Numbered from the stretch's first letter, positions 48,424 through 60,138 are shown. The stretch: 64,000 nt of DNA from Phlebopus portentosus (GCA_037892935.1 JAYXKI010000009.1:1116001-1180000); one strand, 5' to 3'. A program made the numbers and translations. Notes: generated by a model not told the origin, from the letters alone.

Positions 48424-51421
48424 ATGGCTTATTATCGACGATTGTTCTCTTTACTATTATCCCTAACAATCTCCCTCTTCTGGTTTTCACAATCCGCCTC
48501 TGGCTCCATCCTTGCAATAGACTATGGGACAGAGTTCATAAAGGCCTCGGTCATCAAGCCTGGCGTATCATTTGACGTCTTGCTGAATCGTGATTCGAAG
48601 AGGAAGATTCAGTCTTCCGTTGCGTGGAAAGGCGAGGACAGGTTGTTTGGTTCCGACGCATTCAATCTCGTCAGTAAGCGTTAAGCTTAGTTCATTCAGC
48701 TCCTGCATGCTCAAACATTTCCATAGGCCGCTCGCTTTCCGAAAGACTCTTTCGCATACCTTAAACTTCTTCAAGGCGTCCCTTATGAATCAGACGGAGC
48801 TGATTTCTTCCGGACAATAAGCCCCGTGCAACTCTCACGGGCAGAGAGAGGGACCACAAACGTTATACAATCCTCGAACTCTACGAATTGGAGTGTGGAA
48901 GAGCTTATTGCGATGCAGTTTTCCTACATCAAAGAGCTTGCGGAAACAGTTGGTGGTGCCGATTCGCGCGAGGCGGTTCGCGACGTTATAGTAGCCGTCC
49001 CATCGTATTACACGCAATTTGAAAGAGACGCTGTCGTAGATGCGCTTGAAATTGCAGGACTACGCCTTGCAGCTCTTGTGAATGACGGAACCGCAGTTGC
49101 TCTCAACTTTGCTATGTCTCGCACTTTCGAGTCGAAGGAGTGGCATGTCGTATATGACGCTGGTGCGGGCGGTATGCGAGCAACTATCGTTTCCTTCGAG
49201 ACGGTTCAGAACGGAAAGAAAGGCAGGGACGGCGCACAGACGTTAATTACTGTTTCGGGTGTCGGTTTTGATCGTTCCGCGGGTGGCCTGGAGCTTACTC
49301 GGCGGTTACGAGATATGCTCGCGCTTGACTTTGAAGTGAAGCATAATAAGAAGATCACTGGAGACGCGCGCGGTATGGCCAAGCTATGGAAAGAGGCGGA
49401 GCGCGTCAAGGCGATTCTAAGCGCCAACAATGAAGCGACTGTGTCAGTGGAGAGCGTTGCCTTTGATATTGATTATCGTACAAAGGTAACTCGCGCTTCG
49501 TTCGAAGCTGCCTGTTCCGACCTGCAAGCGAAGTTCTCGAAACCGATCTCGGATGCTCTGGAAAACGCCGGCCTCAAGTTAGATGAGGTCGAATCCGTGA
49601 TTCTCTTCGGCGGCCATTCCCGTACGCCGATGGTCCAAGCATCCGTCAAATCTACTGTTGGCGATAGCAAGATTGCAACAAGCGTGAACGCAGATGAAGC
49701 AGCCGTCCTCGGCGCCGCTCTCTACGGAGCCTCCATCAGCCCGCAGTTCCGTACGAAGGACATCAAGGTCACAGACATCGTGCCTTATGATATTCAAATT
49801 TCATATCTTTCGCAACCGAAGACGCTAGATTCTGCGGAAGATGCGCAGACTCCTTTGACGACCCAGAGGACTCTGCATACTTTGGTCTTCCCCGCCGGAT
49901 CAAAAGTTGGAATCAAGAAGACCATGACATTCAAACGGAAGGATGACTTCGTTGTGAAGATGTCTTACAAGAATCCTCCCGAGTAGTAAGTGATCAATAT
50001 TTCCATGTCTGCTTCACGGTGCTTATGCGTCTGCCTTTATAGTGGAATTTCCTCAGACCTCTTGGAGGCTGAAATTTCAGGAGTCAAGGAAGCATTCGAA
50101 GAGCTCTCGGAGGCTGGGGCAGTCGACCCGGTAGTTAAAGCTACCCTAGTTCTATCCGAATCAGGTTTCGCTGGCATCCAGGAAGCCGTTGCATACGGAG
50201 AGATCAAGAAAGAGTCCTTCACTGGTACCGTATTGCTTCCTTTATGTAATGAGAGATCTGACAAGATAAACTCAAAGATAAACTCAAAGGTCTCTTTGGT
50301 GGTTCAAAGGAAGAGGCAAAAAACGAAACATCGTCAGTACCGTCTGATGGAAGCTCCAGCACCCCGGTTACTTCTTCAGCGACTCAGGAAGCAGAAGGAG
50401 CTTCTTTATCATCTTCATCTTCCTCATCGGAGTCGTCAGCTTCTCCAAGTTCAGAAACGAAGAAGGAACCAAAGGACACCATTCCTTTGAAGCTAACAGT
50501 CAAGCCGTTGTCAATTCCCGCTTTGACACCAGCCGAGATTCGTCGCTCTCGCGACCGGTAGGCAACTAGTCGTCCTTCTTTTCGTTTATACCCGCTAAGC
50601 CCCTCCTCTCTTTTAGACTGATTGCTGTTGACACAGCAGAGGCTGCCAAGCGCCGACGAGAAGAAGCGCGTAATGGTCTCGAAGCATATCTCTATCGGCT
50701 CCGCGACCTTCTCGACGACGAGAGCGACACAAGCCCATTCAAGAAATGCTCCACCGAGGAAGAGCGAAACGCCCTGAAAGAGAAGCTCTATGATACCCTC
50801 CACTGGATGAGTGAGGAAGGTGACCACGCGCAATTGATCGATTTCTGGGATAAGAAGGACCAGCTTGAGTGAGTGGCCGTCGTTTGTCTCGTCGAAACAC
50901 TCAATAACGCTATTTCTTTTCGTAGATCTCTCGAAGTGCCCATCCAGTTCCGTTACAAAGAGATCGAAGCCTTCCCGTCTGCTCTCAACGAATCCCAACG
51001 AATCAACTTCATGACAAACCTTTTCCTCACCGAGGCCCGAAAAAATCTCACTATGGAGCTCACTCCAGGGGGCCTTCCGGCATATCACACCGCTGGAGAG
51101 CTCAGCGCTCTCGAAAAATCTCTCAGGGAGCATGAGATTTGGTTAAACGAGTGGGTGGAGAAGCAGAGGGGTAGGAAGGAGAACGAGGATAGAGTTATCT
51201 TGACGACCGAGATGAAGGCGAGGGCGAAAGCGCTTGAGAAGGAGTTATTGAAGCTTATGAGGAGGAAGACGCCGCCAAAAAAGAAGACTTCAAGCGCGAA
51301 AGCTGGAAGTAGTAGCACCACAATTGCGTCCACTGAGAACTCGACTCCAGTTAGTTCGACAAAGAGTACGACTGTGGAGAACACTGCATCGAGTAGCCCC
51401 GCACCCCGTGACGAACTGTAG
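48424..51421 (+). CDS. LHS1: ER-lumenal Hsp70-like chaperone / nucleotide exchange factor (Lhs1, GRP170/HYOU1 family)
   Basis: Six exons, 48424-48669, 48727-49985, 50043-50224, 50278-50557, 50617-50868 and 50926-51421, join in phase into 904 aa. A signal peptide (RLFSLLLSLTISLFWFSQSASGS) ends just before the Hsp70 N-terminal motif ILAIDYGTEFIKASV. Further ATPase landmarks are VIVAVPSYYTQFERDAV, VYDAGAGGMRATIV and ILFGGHSRTPMVQ. The C-terminal half has an acidic/Ser-rich linker (TQEAEGASLSSSSSS), a helical substrate domain (EGDHAQLIDFWDKKDQLE), and an ER-retention tail RDEL at the very end. Length and order match the Lhs1/GRP170 group, which assists translocation into the ER and acts as exchange factor for BiP. 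The first donor is GTCAGT, since GTAAGC four bases further on breaks the frame. Confidence 0.9.
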
Positions 51422-51775
51422 TTTGTACATAGATCTTTTTGCATTTTTAAAGCAGTACTGTACATGGCTTAGACGTATGTCAGCAACTATTTTATTGTTC
51501 CTGATAATCTGCTTGCGTAAGTTTCTGATTGTAGCCACTGTGACATTGTCGCGGAAGAATTTATGACGACTTTCCTGAATGTTTTTGCTACTACGTACGA
51601 CCCTCCTCGCAATTTAAAAGGCAGTAACGAAGCAACACAACGAGTCGAATTTTCATTCTTTCATAACGAACGATCCTCAATACTGGAGCAATATATACAG
51701 AGTACTCATTCATAATTTGCAGGTGAGCTATCCGATCCAATTTCAACTCCCGTCATTCATCGAATACCTGGCTAT
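51422..51775. other. Convergent 3' flanks, no gene seen
   Basis: AT-rich space between the LHS1 stop and the stop of the aldo-keto reductase relic. Confidence 0.6.
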
Positions 51776-53114
51776 TCACGCGTTCGGAGCTGGCTTAATC
51801 GGCTGCTTCAGGGGCCAGCGATCCCAAGCTCCGGAACTATCGAAGAGGGTGCTAGGCCGATGAGCCGTCCCATCTCCCTAAAACGCAAGAAACCATCGAG
51901 CAACTGCAGTGTTGAGTATATGATACTTACAAAGAAGTTGATGGAAATCGGGATCGAACGGAAGAATACTCTCCAAATATTCAATTTGCTCATCCGAAAG
52001 CGAGATTTTCAATGCGTTGATGTTCGCCATGAGGTGCTCGACCTTTCTCCCACCTACAAGTCCTGTATGATCGGGAACACATAAGGAGTCTTTTGCATCA
52101 CGTACGCAATGGGAACGGCCGTAATGTGCTCTGTGCCGACGACCAACGTCCTTTGCGACCTTTTCAAGCGCGGCGCTCATCTTCTTTTCATCCTCACTCC
52201 GTTCCCAGTTCGGAGCAAGCATTATGCGGCCCTTCTCGCCAGTAGCCTTACGCCTTTCCTCCTCTGCATCGGTGCGTAGCTTCCCACTGGAAAGCATGTT
52301 GAAAGGTGCCAAGGCAAGGCCCAGAGTGCGAGCCATTGTTGTAATTTCGCGCTCAAAGCTACGCTCCATAATTTTCCAGGTGCCCTGGTAGATCACGAAC
52401 TGTGTCTTCGCATGCGCCTTAGCATATGCGTTTGCGTAAGAAACGACCCGGGCTGGTGTATCTGAAACGCCGAGGTAAAGAACCTTCCGAGCCACCAGGA
52501 GATGATGTAAATTGTCCATGACTTCCTCGATGCTCGTCTGCCAGTCCCGCCAGTGAACGTAGAGAATGTCGATGTACGATGTCCTCGGCTTCTTGACTGG
52601 CTTCGACGCTGAGCATGAGCGACTTGGTGTTGTTACTGGTGTAGTTGACCTTGATAGGAATGTCGTCGGCATCACGTTTAGAATATGTCGTGTACTATCA
52701 CGTCTAGATATGAGTCCGACATTCAGAATAGCTACGAAGGAGGTGGCACACTGGCCTTGGTTGCGAATCATTTGGTCGCGAATCCCCTTCTTCTCCATGC
52801 ACTCTCCAATGAATTCTTCGGATGTTCCATCCTGACTGTCGCATCGTCAGTCGTCAAGTAAACGGTAAGCAAGGTGTACACGCATACTATTTGTTGGCAG
52901 TATCGATGAAATTTCCACCAGCGTCATAGTATGCATCAAGAAGCTTGAAGGACGACTCTTTATCCATGGCACCCGTTCCAAGTTTTTCCCACATGTCTCC
53001 AATGCTCGTCGCTCCCAGCTGGATTGGTGAGACACGAATACCTGCTAGCAGGGACAAAACACGATAGCGTCCGAGTGGGGTCTTGGGAGCAGGAGGAGCT
53101 TCCAAGACAGACAT
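51776..53114 (-). pseudogene. Broken aldo-keto reductase (aryl-alcohol dehydrogenase type)
   Basis: Exon 1 (from 53114) is intact and typical: [19 protein letters not shown], then [10 protein letters not shown] with the catalytic Asp. An in-phase intron leads to YQDGTSEEFIGECMEKKGIRDQM, including the catalytic Tyr. The frame then slips near 52755, and the catalytic Lys (FATK) lies in another frame. It slips again near 52620 (VEAS to KKPRTSYIDIL looks like a 2-base loss). The middle with the catalytic His (YIDILYVHWRDW) is good, but around 52060-52140 the frame shifts twice (HITAV.IAYVMQKTPYVFPI in a different frame, then VGGRKVEHLMANI). The end (DRWPLKQPIKPAPNA, stop at 51776) matches the family. 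The full family layout with at least four small indels indicates a recent pseudogene or poor local sequence. Confidence 0.75.
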
Positions 53115-53741
53115 TAGAAGTGATACCTAGGGAGCTCGCTGAATACGTAGGGAATGCTCCTGGGAGGAAGTGAGAAAACAGTATGCTATTCGATTATTGC
53201 AAGAACTTGTTCTATATCTTTTTGAAGGCCGAGCGATATCAGAAATCAATCTGTAATAGCACTCTGCTCATCGCACATGCTGCGCTTCTTGACTTCGCGA
53301 CAATGACTGAGAACCGTCTTGTGACAATCAACAGAATCTGTAGAAGAGGTGGCTGAGAAGAACGGAGGAGGATCCAGTTCAAATCAAGGCTCAACACTAG
53401 TAATAGACGAGAAGTGGATAAGGTACGTACCCAACCACCATAAGTAATAGAAGTAGTTCTTATCCAGTAGCATTATCCAGTATATACTATATCGTTCCAC
53501 CGTGTATGCCTGGCGAACAATTCTTTTGCTATGCAATTGTTTAACTGACACGCCGCGTCCATGTGAGACCGTCTGAGTAAAAGGCACAATAATAACATTG
53601 CCATATTCTATGATAAATGCATGGTACATGTGATATGTGAGCCTATACAATCTAGGAGGTAAGCTGAAGATATAGATTCAAGCGAAACCGATACGTACAG
53701 TTAGAGATCCACAAATAGAGCGACAGATGCAAAAGAGAACG
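53115..53741. other. Intergenic, no gene seen
   Basis: Promoter side of the aldo-keto reductase relic and 3' flank of ASF1. Only short ORFs are present. Confidence 0.55.
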
Positions 53742-54435
53742 TCATGATACTGGCACACCTGTCGGTTGCACATCCATAGGCTCATCATCAACAAGATCAT
53801 TCGCAGATGGCACAGCGGCTGACTGTGCAGCACCAACAGCAACGTGCGTGTTTTGCATTGGTGACACATCCCTTTCATATCCTCCGTAAGTACTACTGGA
53901 CATGTCCTGAACAGTAATCACTACTCACCACTTGATCTGAAATCGCGTGACGCGTGGTTTCATGTTCACATCGCGTGTCAATCGCTCAACCATAACCTGC
54001 ACGGGAGGATTCTCGCGAAGCTCCTCCGTGTCATACTCCGTGTTCTGATAATATCCTACGCGTACAAACTCCTGGTCATTGTAACTCCCCGTCAAGATCA
54101 GCGCTGCAACACCTAGTAGATCTTCTCGAGGAATTTTTCGCCAGTCTGGTGCGGGACTCTCGAAATCGAATGAATTTGTACCAACTGGGACGGGACCGAC
54201 GAGACACGAATCAAGCTCTTGATCAAGCTCTTCGTTTCCTGGTGAAGAAACGTAGATGAGTCGCCATTCGAGGTCGTCCGGTAAGCGTGCGATGCACTCA
54301 AAGAGTACGCGGAAGCGGTACGGATCTGTGAAGCGTGCCGGATTGTTTAAAAATTCGACGTTCTACTGGACATTAGATCAGTAGTTCTAATGCTTTTGTT
54401 TGCAAAACACTTACCTTGATGGTTACGATGGACAT
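53742..54435 (-). CDS. ASF1: Histone H3-H4 chaperone ASF1
   Basis: Three exons, 54435-54415, 54362-53929 and 53871-53742, join in phase into 194 aa. The 155-residue core is highly typical: MSIVTIKNVEFLNNPARF, DPYRFRVLFECIARL, DLEWRLIYV, LVGPVPVG, FVRVGYYQNTEYD, and MKPRVTRFQIKWD at the end. The acidic tail (DLVDDEPMDVQ) is short, as in many fungi. ASF1 carries H3-H4 dimers to CAF-1 and HIR for nucleosome assembly in the nucleus. The second intron (53928-53872, 57 bp) uses GTGAGT and an AAAG acceptor. This acceptor was chosen because it is the only one that gives W-D after IK with a length above 50 bp. The gene is divergent from the BAG gene, 330 bp away. Confidence 0.93.
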
Positions 54436-54664
54436 CGTGGATGAAGGAAGCGACTCGGAAGCAAGAGTGACCGCCCGAAACGCGGTGGTAACGCGCTGTG
54501 ACTATGCGTGACTAACATCACGTGATAACCACCTGGAAGGTTCGGCAAGGTTCCCGGCACTTCTGTCTTCTGCCCGTTGTTACCATTTTGGGATGGCGGA
54601 GTCGTTTCTCGAACACACTCGAAATATTATGAAGCGGACATACGCGTACATGCATAGCCTGGCC

Positions 54665-54670
54665 TATAAA
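54665..54670 (+). promoter_or_regulatory. TATA box in the ASF1/BAG divergent promoter
   Basis: A TATAAA hexamer 96 bp upstream of the BAG gene ATG at 54766, in the 330-bp space shared with ASF1. Confidence 0.4.
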
Positions 54671-54765
54671 GTCTTGGAGTCTCTCCGCCTTTCCCCTTAC
54701 TGACCCTGTCTAGTGAATACTCGCTTTACGCACCTGCAACCCATTTCCCAGCTACCTGATACTCA

Positions 54766-56412
54766 ATGGCGTACTACTACGATCCATCTTCCTACGCCAA
54801 TACTTTGTATGGCGGCCCGCCATTTGTTCGCCGACGTCCTTCGCCTCCCCCAGAAACATATTATCCACGCGGGGCAGCTGATCCGTATGTTCGAGCTCTT
54901 GCAGAAGAGCAAGCTGCCAGGGCAGCGCTCCAAGACGCTATCAAGCGTGAGCGCGAAGCACGTCAACGACGTGCCGAGGAAGAAGCCAGGGCACACATCC
55001 ATGGGCGTCCGAAAAGGGAGGAGTGTGATCGTGCACGCCAGCGCCCTAAGACGATGTACGGCGGTTACTATCCGGACTACGGGTGCGGTCAGTCCTATCC
55101 TGATTTCGGATACGGGAACTGGAGAAACACTGGAGGTTACGATGGAATGGACTATGAGAGTGATTATCCCCAGTTATCTAACTCCTATTATCCTCCGAGG
55201 GGCGAGCCTATGAGGAAACAGGGGTTCCAGTCGGTGCCTCGAACAGCTCGTTCTTCACCTCGTTCGCCGATGCATCAACAACAGCCGGTTAGTGTACTCT
55301 TACGTTAATTCCTCATCATACTGTTTATGTTTACTGACTTTACTTCGCAGCCTTCACCCAAATCTCCTGACCTTGGTCCTAAGATCTCCATTCCTATCTC
55401 GTCTCCCTCCCCCAAACCTTCCAAACCAGTGAAACCCGAGGCACCAATCGAGGAACAGCACGCAGCAGCAGCGAAGATCCAATCCGCCTTCCGAATCCAC
55501 CATGCTCTTACTTCCATTAAATCTGCTCGGGAACGATTTGACTCGCTTTCGACGTCATTCAGTTTCCCTGAATCATTGGAGTTCGATTTGAGCTTTGTGC
55601 CTCAGGGTGAAGAGAGACCAAAGTTGACATACACGAAACCAAATGCTCCCGTACACGCACACGAAGATGCGCTACTTAAACTTCTGCAGACACTCGATGC
55701 CATTGAAAGTCACGGTGACAGTACGGTACGCGAGAGGAGAAGAGACCTTGTGAGAGAGGTGGAGAAGGAGCTGGAGAGGATCGACGCGGAAATCCGCAGA
55801 CAGTATGAAGTGGTGAAGTCAAAGGTTGCTGCAGAACCGAAGGCGAACGACGAAACTATGGAAATCGATTCTGAGACGCCGCCAGCTGTCGAAACTAACG
55901 CGACACAGGAGGCGAAAATGGACGAAGACATGCCTTCTGGCTCCGCGGCGACCGCGCAGGAGGCAGACGAGGCGGATGATGCGGTAGCCGCTCCCCCCAA
56001 TGCTCCAACCAAATCAGAATCGACTTCGGCAGCCATGGACGTTGAACCTCCCAGTCCCAGTATCGTCCTCAGCTCCTCAGTCGATTCCTCATCTGCACAA
56101 CCTCCAGTGACCGTTGAAGATGAAGAACCCATTGAGGATGTTCCTCCAGCAGCGGCTTCAAACGACTCCCCGACCGAGTCAGACACCGAGGCCGAGGTGA
56201 AGACTCCTCCCGCTCTGAATATCCCGCTTCCACATTCTCAGCCAGTCATTCACTCTCCCGAGTCGCCTCAAGACGCGGTGAAATCATCAGTGAAAGAAAT
56301 GCAAGTCGAAGCGGCAGAGTCGGAGAAGGCCACTGGAGATGCGAAGTCGAGTCGGAAGAAAGTTACAGTCGAGGATGCTAATACGGAAGAGAAGGACTAT
56401 GTAGTCCTATAA
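54766..56412 (+). CDS. BAG-domain Hsp70 co-chaperone with IQ motif
   Basis: Two exons, 54766-55287 and 55351-56412, join in phase (63-bp intron, GTTAGT to TTCGCAG) into 527 aa. The N-terminal 175 residues are Tyr/Pro/Gly-rich with an Arg/Glu-rich coiled stretch (RALAEEQAARAALQDAIKR). Residues about 210-225 form an IQ-like calmodulin-binding helix (HAAAAKIQSAFRIHHAL). A BAG domain follows at about 280-330 (EDALLKLLQTLDAIESHGD, VREVEKELERIDAEI), which in this family binds the Hsp70 ATPase domain and releases nucleotide. The C-terminal third is acidic and Ser/Pro-rich. IQ plus BAG resembles animal BAG3-like and plant BAG5-like layouts. The protein is presumably cytosolic, as no signal peptide is seen. 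Confidence 0.83.
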
Positions 56413-56956
56413 CACTATCTATTTTCACGTTCCATGATATTGTGGCCTTTCCTCTTTTATTCCTCCCTTTCTTCATCAATCAGTTTCGCATTTTGTATGT
56501 ATGCCAAACAGACACTAATTCAATGATTCTGACTTCTGGCTGACTTGACATCTTGCATCCTGCTCTACTCTTTGCACCTTGTATTATTAGTCGCATACTT
56601 AGTTCATGTTTTGTTACCGTCATCATCCAGCCTGCCATAATATATGAAAAGTATATCATCTGTGCATTTTCTGAGCGAACGAGCGTACTGTGAGGGTCCC
56701 TAAATCACGCCATCATTGACATAGCACCTATCCAGCGTCCTAGAAGGGTCATTTCGAGAAAGCAGCTCTTCAGCAGCCATGAGGGAGATACTGGTTATTT
56801 GCTGACCAAAGGCTAAATATAAATTAATGTTCTGAGTTTTAACGTCCTCTCACTCTTCTGAGTCTTCGCATTTTAGAGTGCGATAATCGACAAGGTCCTC
56901 AGTGAGTCTCAATATAGTACTGTGAAATTGGAACACTGGTATACACAACCGCACAG
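56413..56956. other. Convergent 3' flanks, no gene seen
   Basis: Pyrimidine-rich 3' flank of the BAG gene, then AT-rich sequence up to the end of TPR-CHAT copy C. Confidence 0.6.
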
Positions 56957-59900
56957 CTATGCACCTATATGAACAAGGTTGACCCATCTCTCAGCCATGA
57001 TTTCTACTTTGTGTCCATCCGGTCCCTCATCTCCCCTTTCCCTCAGCCTTAGAGCAGCTTCACGAACGGCTGCAGCGGCTCTCTTAAATCTAACCTCTCC
57101 GTCTTCCAGGTCGCGCATGAGGTACCAATAAACAGCGCTAGCAAGGTAAGGTCCATCCTTGTCAAGTAGCTGCCACATAGTACCGACTACGCTCCGGAAT
57201 CCGCAGAACTGCATTGCCGCCGCGAGATGGAGTGCTTCGTCCAGTGCAGATTTTGGAGCTTGTTCGGCAGTATGGCAAGCCGAAAGAAATGCGAGTTCTG
57301 CGTTAGGTAGGTTGGCACGAGCAATATCCAGTAGTGTGAGTCCTCCACCGTGTAGTTTGAGCGAGGAATTGAAGGGCTCCTCATCTAGTAACCCATGACA
57401 TACGAAATGAACCCACTGTACCCTCCGAAGCATCCTGAGTACTGCGTCTGGAGTTGCCTGTTCATCAAGGAGTTGCTTGTCTATGCGACAACTTCTGCGT
57501 ACGGCGTCCCTCTCTTTCTTGGCTGAGGGAAGTTTAGTATCGCCCACGAAAAGCATCCTCTTGTTTCCATTTTGGATCTCAGATCTAGCATTGATCAGCG
57601 ACGTGAGAGTTGGTGTGTACGATGAGATGTAGTCGTCCAAAAGATACTTCGTATTGCCAGCTGCGTCCTCGCATGGTCCCGCGGCGTGAAAAGGGAATGC
57701 AGAAAGCACTGATGTAGGACACCACCAAATACGGGACCCTTCCATGATTCCGATTTCTTTGAGCCACTGGACAACTTTGGAGACGACTCTATCCCACAGA
57801 GTCTTCATCACTCGCCGAAGAATTTCATCGTATTCGCAGGAAGCTACTCTAAACTCTCGACGAACTTGTGAGAGCACACCATGTAGCTCAACAGTGTCGG
57901 TATGGAAGTCTTCGTCCAGCGGAATGCAGACACATGGATTGTTCCCTCGTGGGAGAAGGATAAGCGCGTCGCATCTATACTTCGAATGGTTCAGGATGAT
58001 GACAGGACCTTCTGAAGCCGCTTGTTGTATAACCTCAAAGGGTGCGGCGCGAAGGAAGTTCTCGAACCCAGGCATCCGTCGTATGTCTGTGATTATTGCC
58101 TCCTGCTCTTCGTGTAGCTGTCGCATCTGCACCAGCATCTCGTCGACCAGGTTTTGTCCTTGGGATGTGCTGACTGCACGAACGACACTTCCGTCTTGAC
58201 CTAAGCCAAACGTGGATGACTCTGCTGACGCTATGAGAGCCTCCAGGCGACAATTGCAACGCTCGAATCTTTCGGCAAGTGCCTTATTGGATCGCGAAAG
58301 CTGTTCCTGTGGGGCCCTGATCACGCGCAATTGGGACCAAAGCAAGGCCCTACCTTGCTCGAGAAACTCGATGGCCTGAGGGAAATCACCGTTGTCTATA
58401 GAGTCAGCAGCCGCATCTAATGCAAGAGACTGATAGTGGCTGTCACTGGACAGAAGTCTGTGTTGAGCGGACAGAGTAGGTCTAATGGTGAGGACACGTT
58501 GAAGGAGCGACATGGCGATCCTATGCGCTTCAGGGAGACTCTGGTGACCATGACACCGAGCCATTTTCGTCCATCTCCGCACCGCTCCAAGACGTGTTGA
58601 AAAGCTTGAGAATGTGTGGACGGCAGCGCGGTTCAAAGACTGCACAGATTCCTCGAGATCACCGGTGCGACCGTCTTTCATGAAACGAGCATAAAGAGCA
58701 ATGGCAAGGTTTCCCAACGAGGTTGAATGATGCGGATGACCTTCCGGTAAAGCTCCACGGAAGTGCGGTGAAGAGAGATGGCTTCCTCTAGGTCCTCCGT
58801 CCACCCTTGATGTTCAAAGCGCGTCCAGAGGTATAATGCAAGATTGCTCGATAACGTGGAACGAAGGAGGTTACCCTCTGGTAGAAGCACCAGAACAGCA
58901 CGTAGCAGAGATATGGCTTCCTGCAGGTCCTCCGTCCTCCTCTCATGGTTAAAACGCGTCGAGAGAGATAACGCAAGATTGTTCAACACTGTAAAGCGAT
59001 ATAAGTGGTTTTCCGGAAGAAGCTCCAAAGTAACGCGAAGAATAGAGATGGCTTCCTCAAGGTCTTCCGCTCGCCCACTGTGTTTAAAACTAGTCGAGAG
59101 GTATAACGCAAGATTGTTCACGCAAGCAGGGCGAAGCGGGTGGCACACCGGCAGAAGCCCCAAAGCGGCGCGGAGCAGAGATATGGCTTCCTCCAGGTCC
59201 TCCATCCTCCCCCCATGGTTAAAGCGAGTCGAGAGGGAGGAGGCAAGATTGTTCAATGACGTAGGACGATTCGAATGACCTTCAGGGAGAAGTTCAAGAG
59301 CGGCGCGGATCACACTGATGGCTTCCTCTAGGTCCTCCACATGCCCACCGTATTTAAAACGCGCCGAGAGATACAATGCAAGATTGCTCAATGAAGTAGG
59401 GCGAAGCGGATGTCCCACAGGTAGAAGCACCAGAGCAGCGTGGAGCAGAGATATGGCTTCCTCCAGGTCCTCCATCCTACCTCTGTGGTCAAAACGCGTC
59501 CAGAGGGAGGACGCAAGGTTGTTCAACGATATGCAATGATCCGAGTGACCCTCCGGACGAAGTTTAAGAGCGGCACGGTGTAGTAATATGGCTTCTTCAA
59601 GGTCCTCCGCGTGCCTACTATGTTTGAAATGCTTCGACAGGCAAGACGCAAGATTATACAACGACAAGGAACGAAGCGGGTGATCCCCAGGGCAAAGTTC
59701 CAGAGCACCACGACCCATCATGATTGCCTTCTCCAGATCGCTCGCTTCTCCCCGTTGAGTGTATCGCGTCTCGAAGAAGAGAGCAAGCCTACGCATTGCT
59801 CGTGCGCTACCAAATTCGCCACGTGAACACAACTGTAGCGCAGCTTCCTGGAAGGCGATAGCTGAGTCAAGGAATTCCAGACTTCTGGATCGCTTGAATC

Positions 59901-60138
59901 GTGCCCATGAGTAGCTGGCCTGAAATGTGCGCCAAATAAGTGTCTGCCGTTCGTGAAGAGTACTAGTAAGTATCGGGCGTCAATGTAGCGAAGAATATAG
60001 AGTAAGTACCAGTCTCGGGAAAAGCTCACGAGCATGAGGACTGAGAGACATAACATTAGGAGGAACAAAGGCATCGTGGAGGATCGATAGTGGTGGTTGG
60101 AAGGAAAAGAGTAAATGAGGCCGTAACGTTGGCATCAT
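56957..60138 (-). CDS. TPR-CHAT caspase-like protease, copy C (one frameshift)
   Basis: Exon 1 (60138-60010, starts MMPTLRPHLLF) joins in phase across a 90-bp intron to exon 2 (59919-56957), about 1030 aa in all. Eight tandem units of 45 residues follow (each with DLEEAISLLRAAL, LLPEGH, LNNLASSLSTRF-type blocks), forming a TPR-like superhelix. A linker (FPQAIEFLEQGRALLWSQL) leads to a CHAT domain with the caspase-type dyad. The His lies in WVHFVCHG near 57396 and the Cys in AFLSACHTA near 57276, followed by MQFCGFRSVVGTMW. CHAT is a peptidase-C14-like fold, and agaricomycetes carry many TPR-CHAT paralogues of unknown target. One base is missing at an AAA run near 58749 (plus strand). Both flanks align with the repeat pattern, so either the assembly lost a base or the gene is newly broken. 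Confidence 0.85.
58750..59860 (-). repeat. Tandem 135-bp TPR repeat array with 270-bp dimer pattern
   Basis: The plus-strand phrase ATGGCTTCCTCNAGGTCCTCC recurs at roughly 58778, 58912, 59047, 59181, 59316, 59452 and 59587. Several units alternate between an HPLRP/LALYLS type and an HSNRP/LASSLSTRFNH type, so the repeat partly behaves as a two-unit dimer. Confidence 0.75.

Noticed and set aside
53872..53945. Stop-codon readthrough in ASF1
   Set aside because: The in-frame TGA is part of a GTGAGT donor; splicing to an AAAG acceptor at 53872 gives the conserved Trp-Asp and an intact tail.
55710..56186. 158-codon minus ORF inside the BAG gene
   Set aside because: A Ser/Ala-rich shadow of the acidic, Pro/Ser-rich sense frame.
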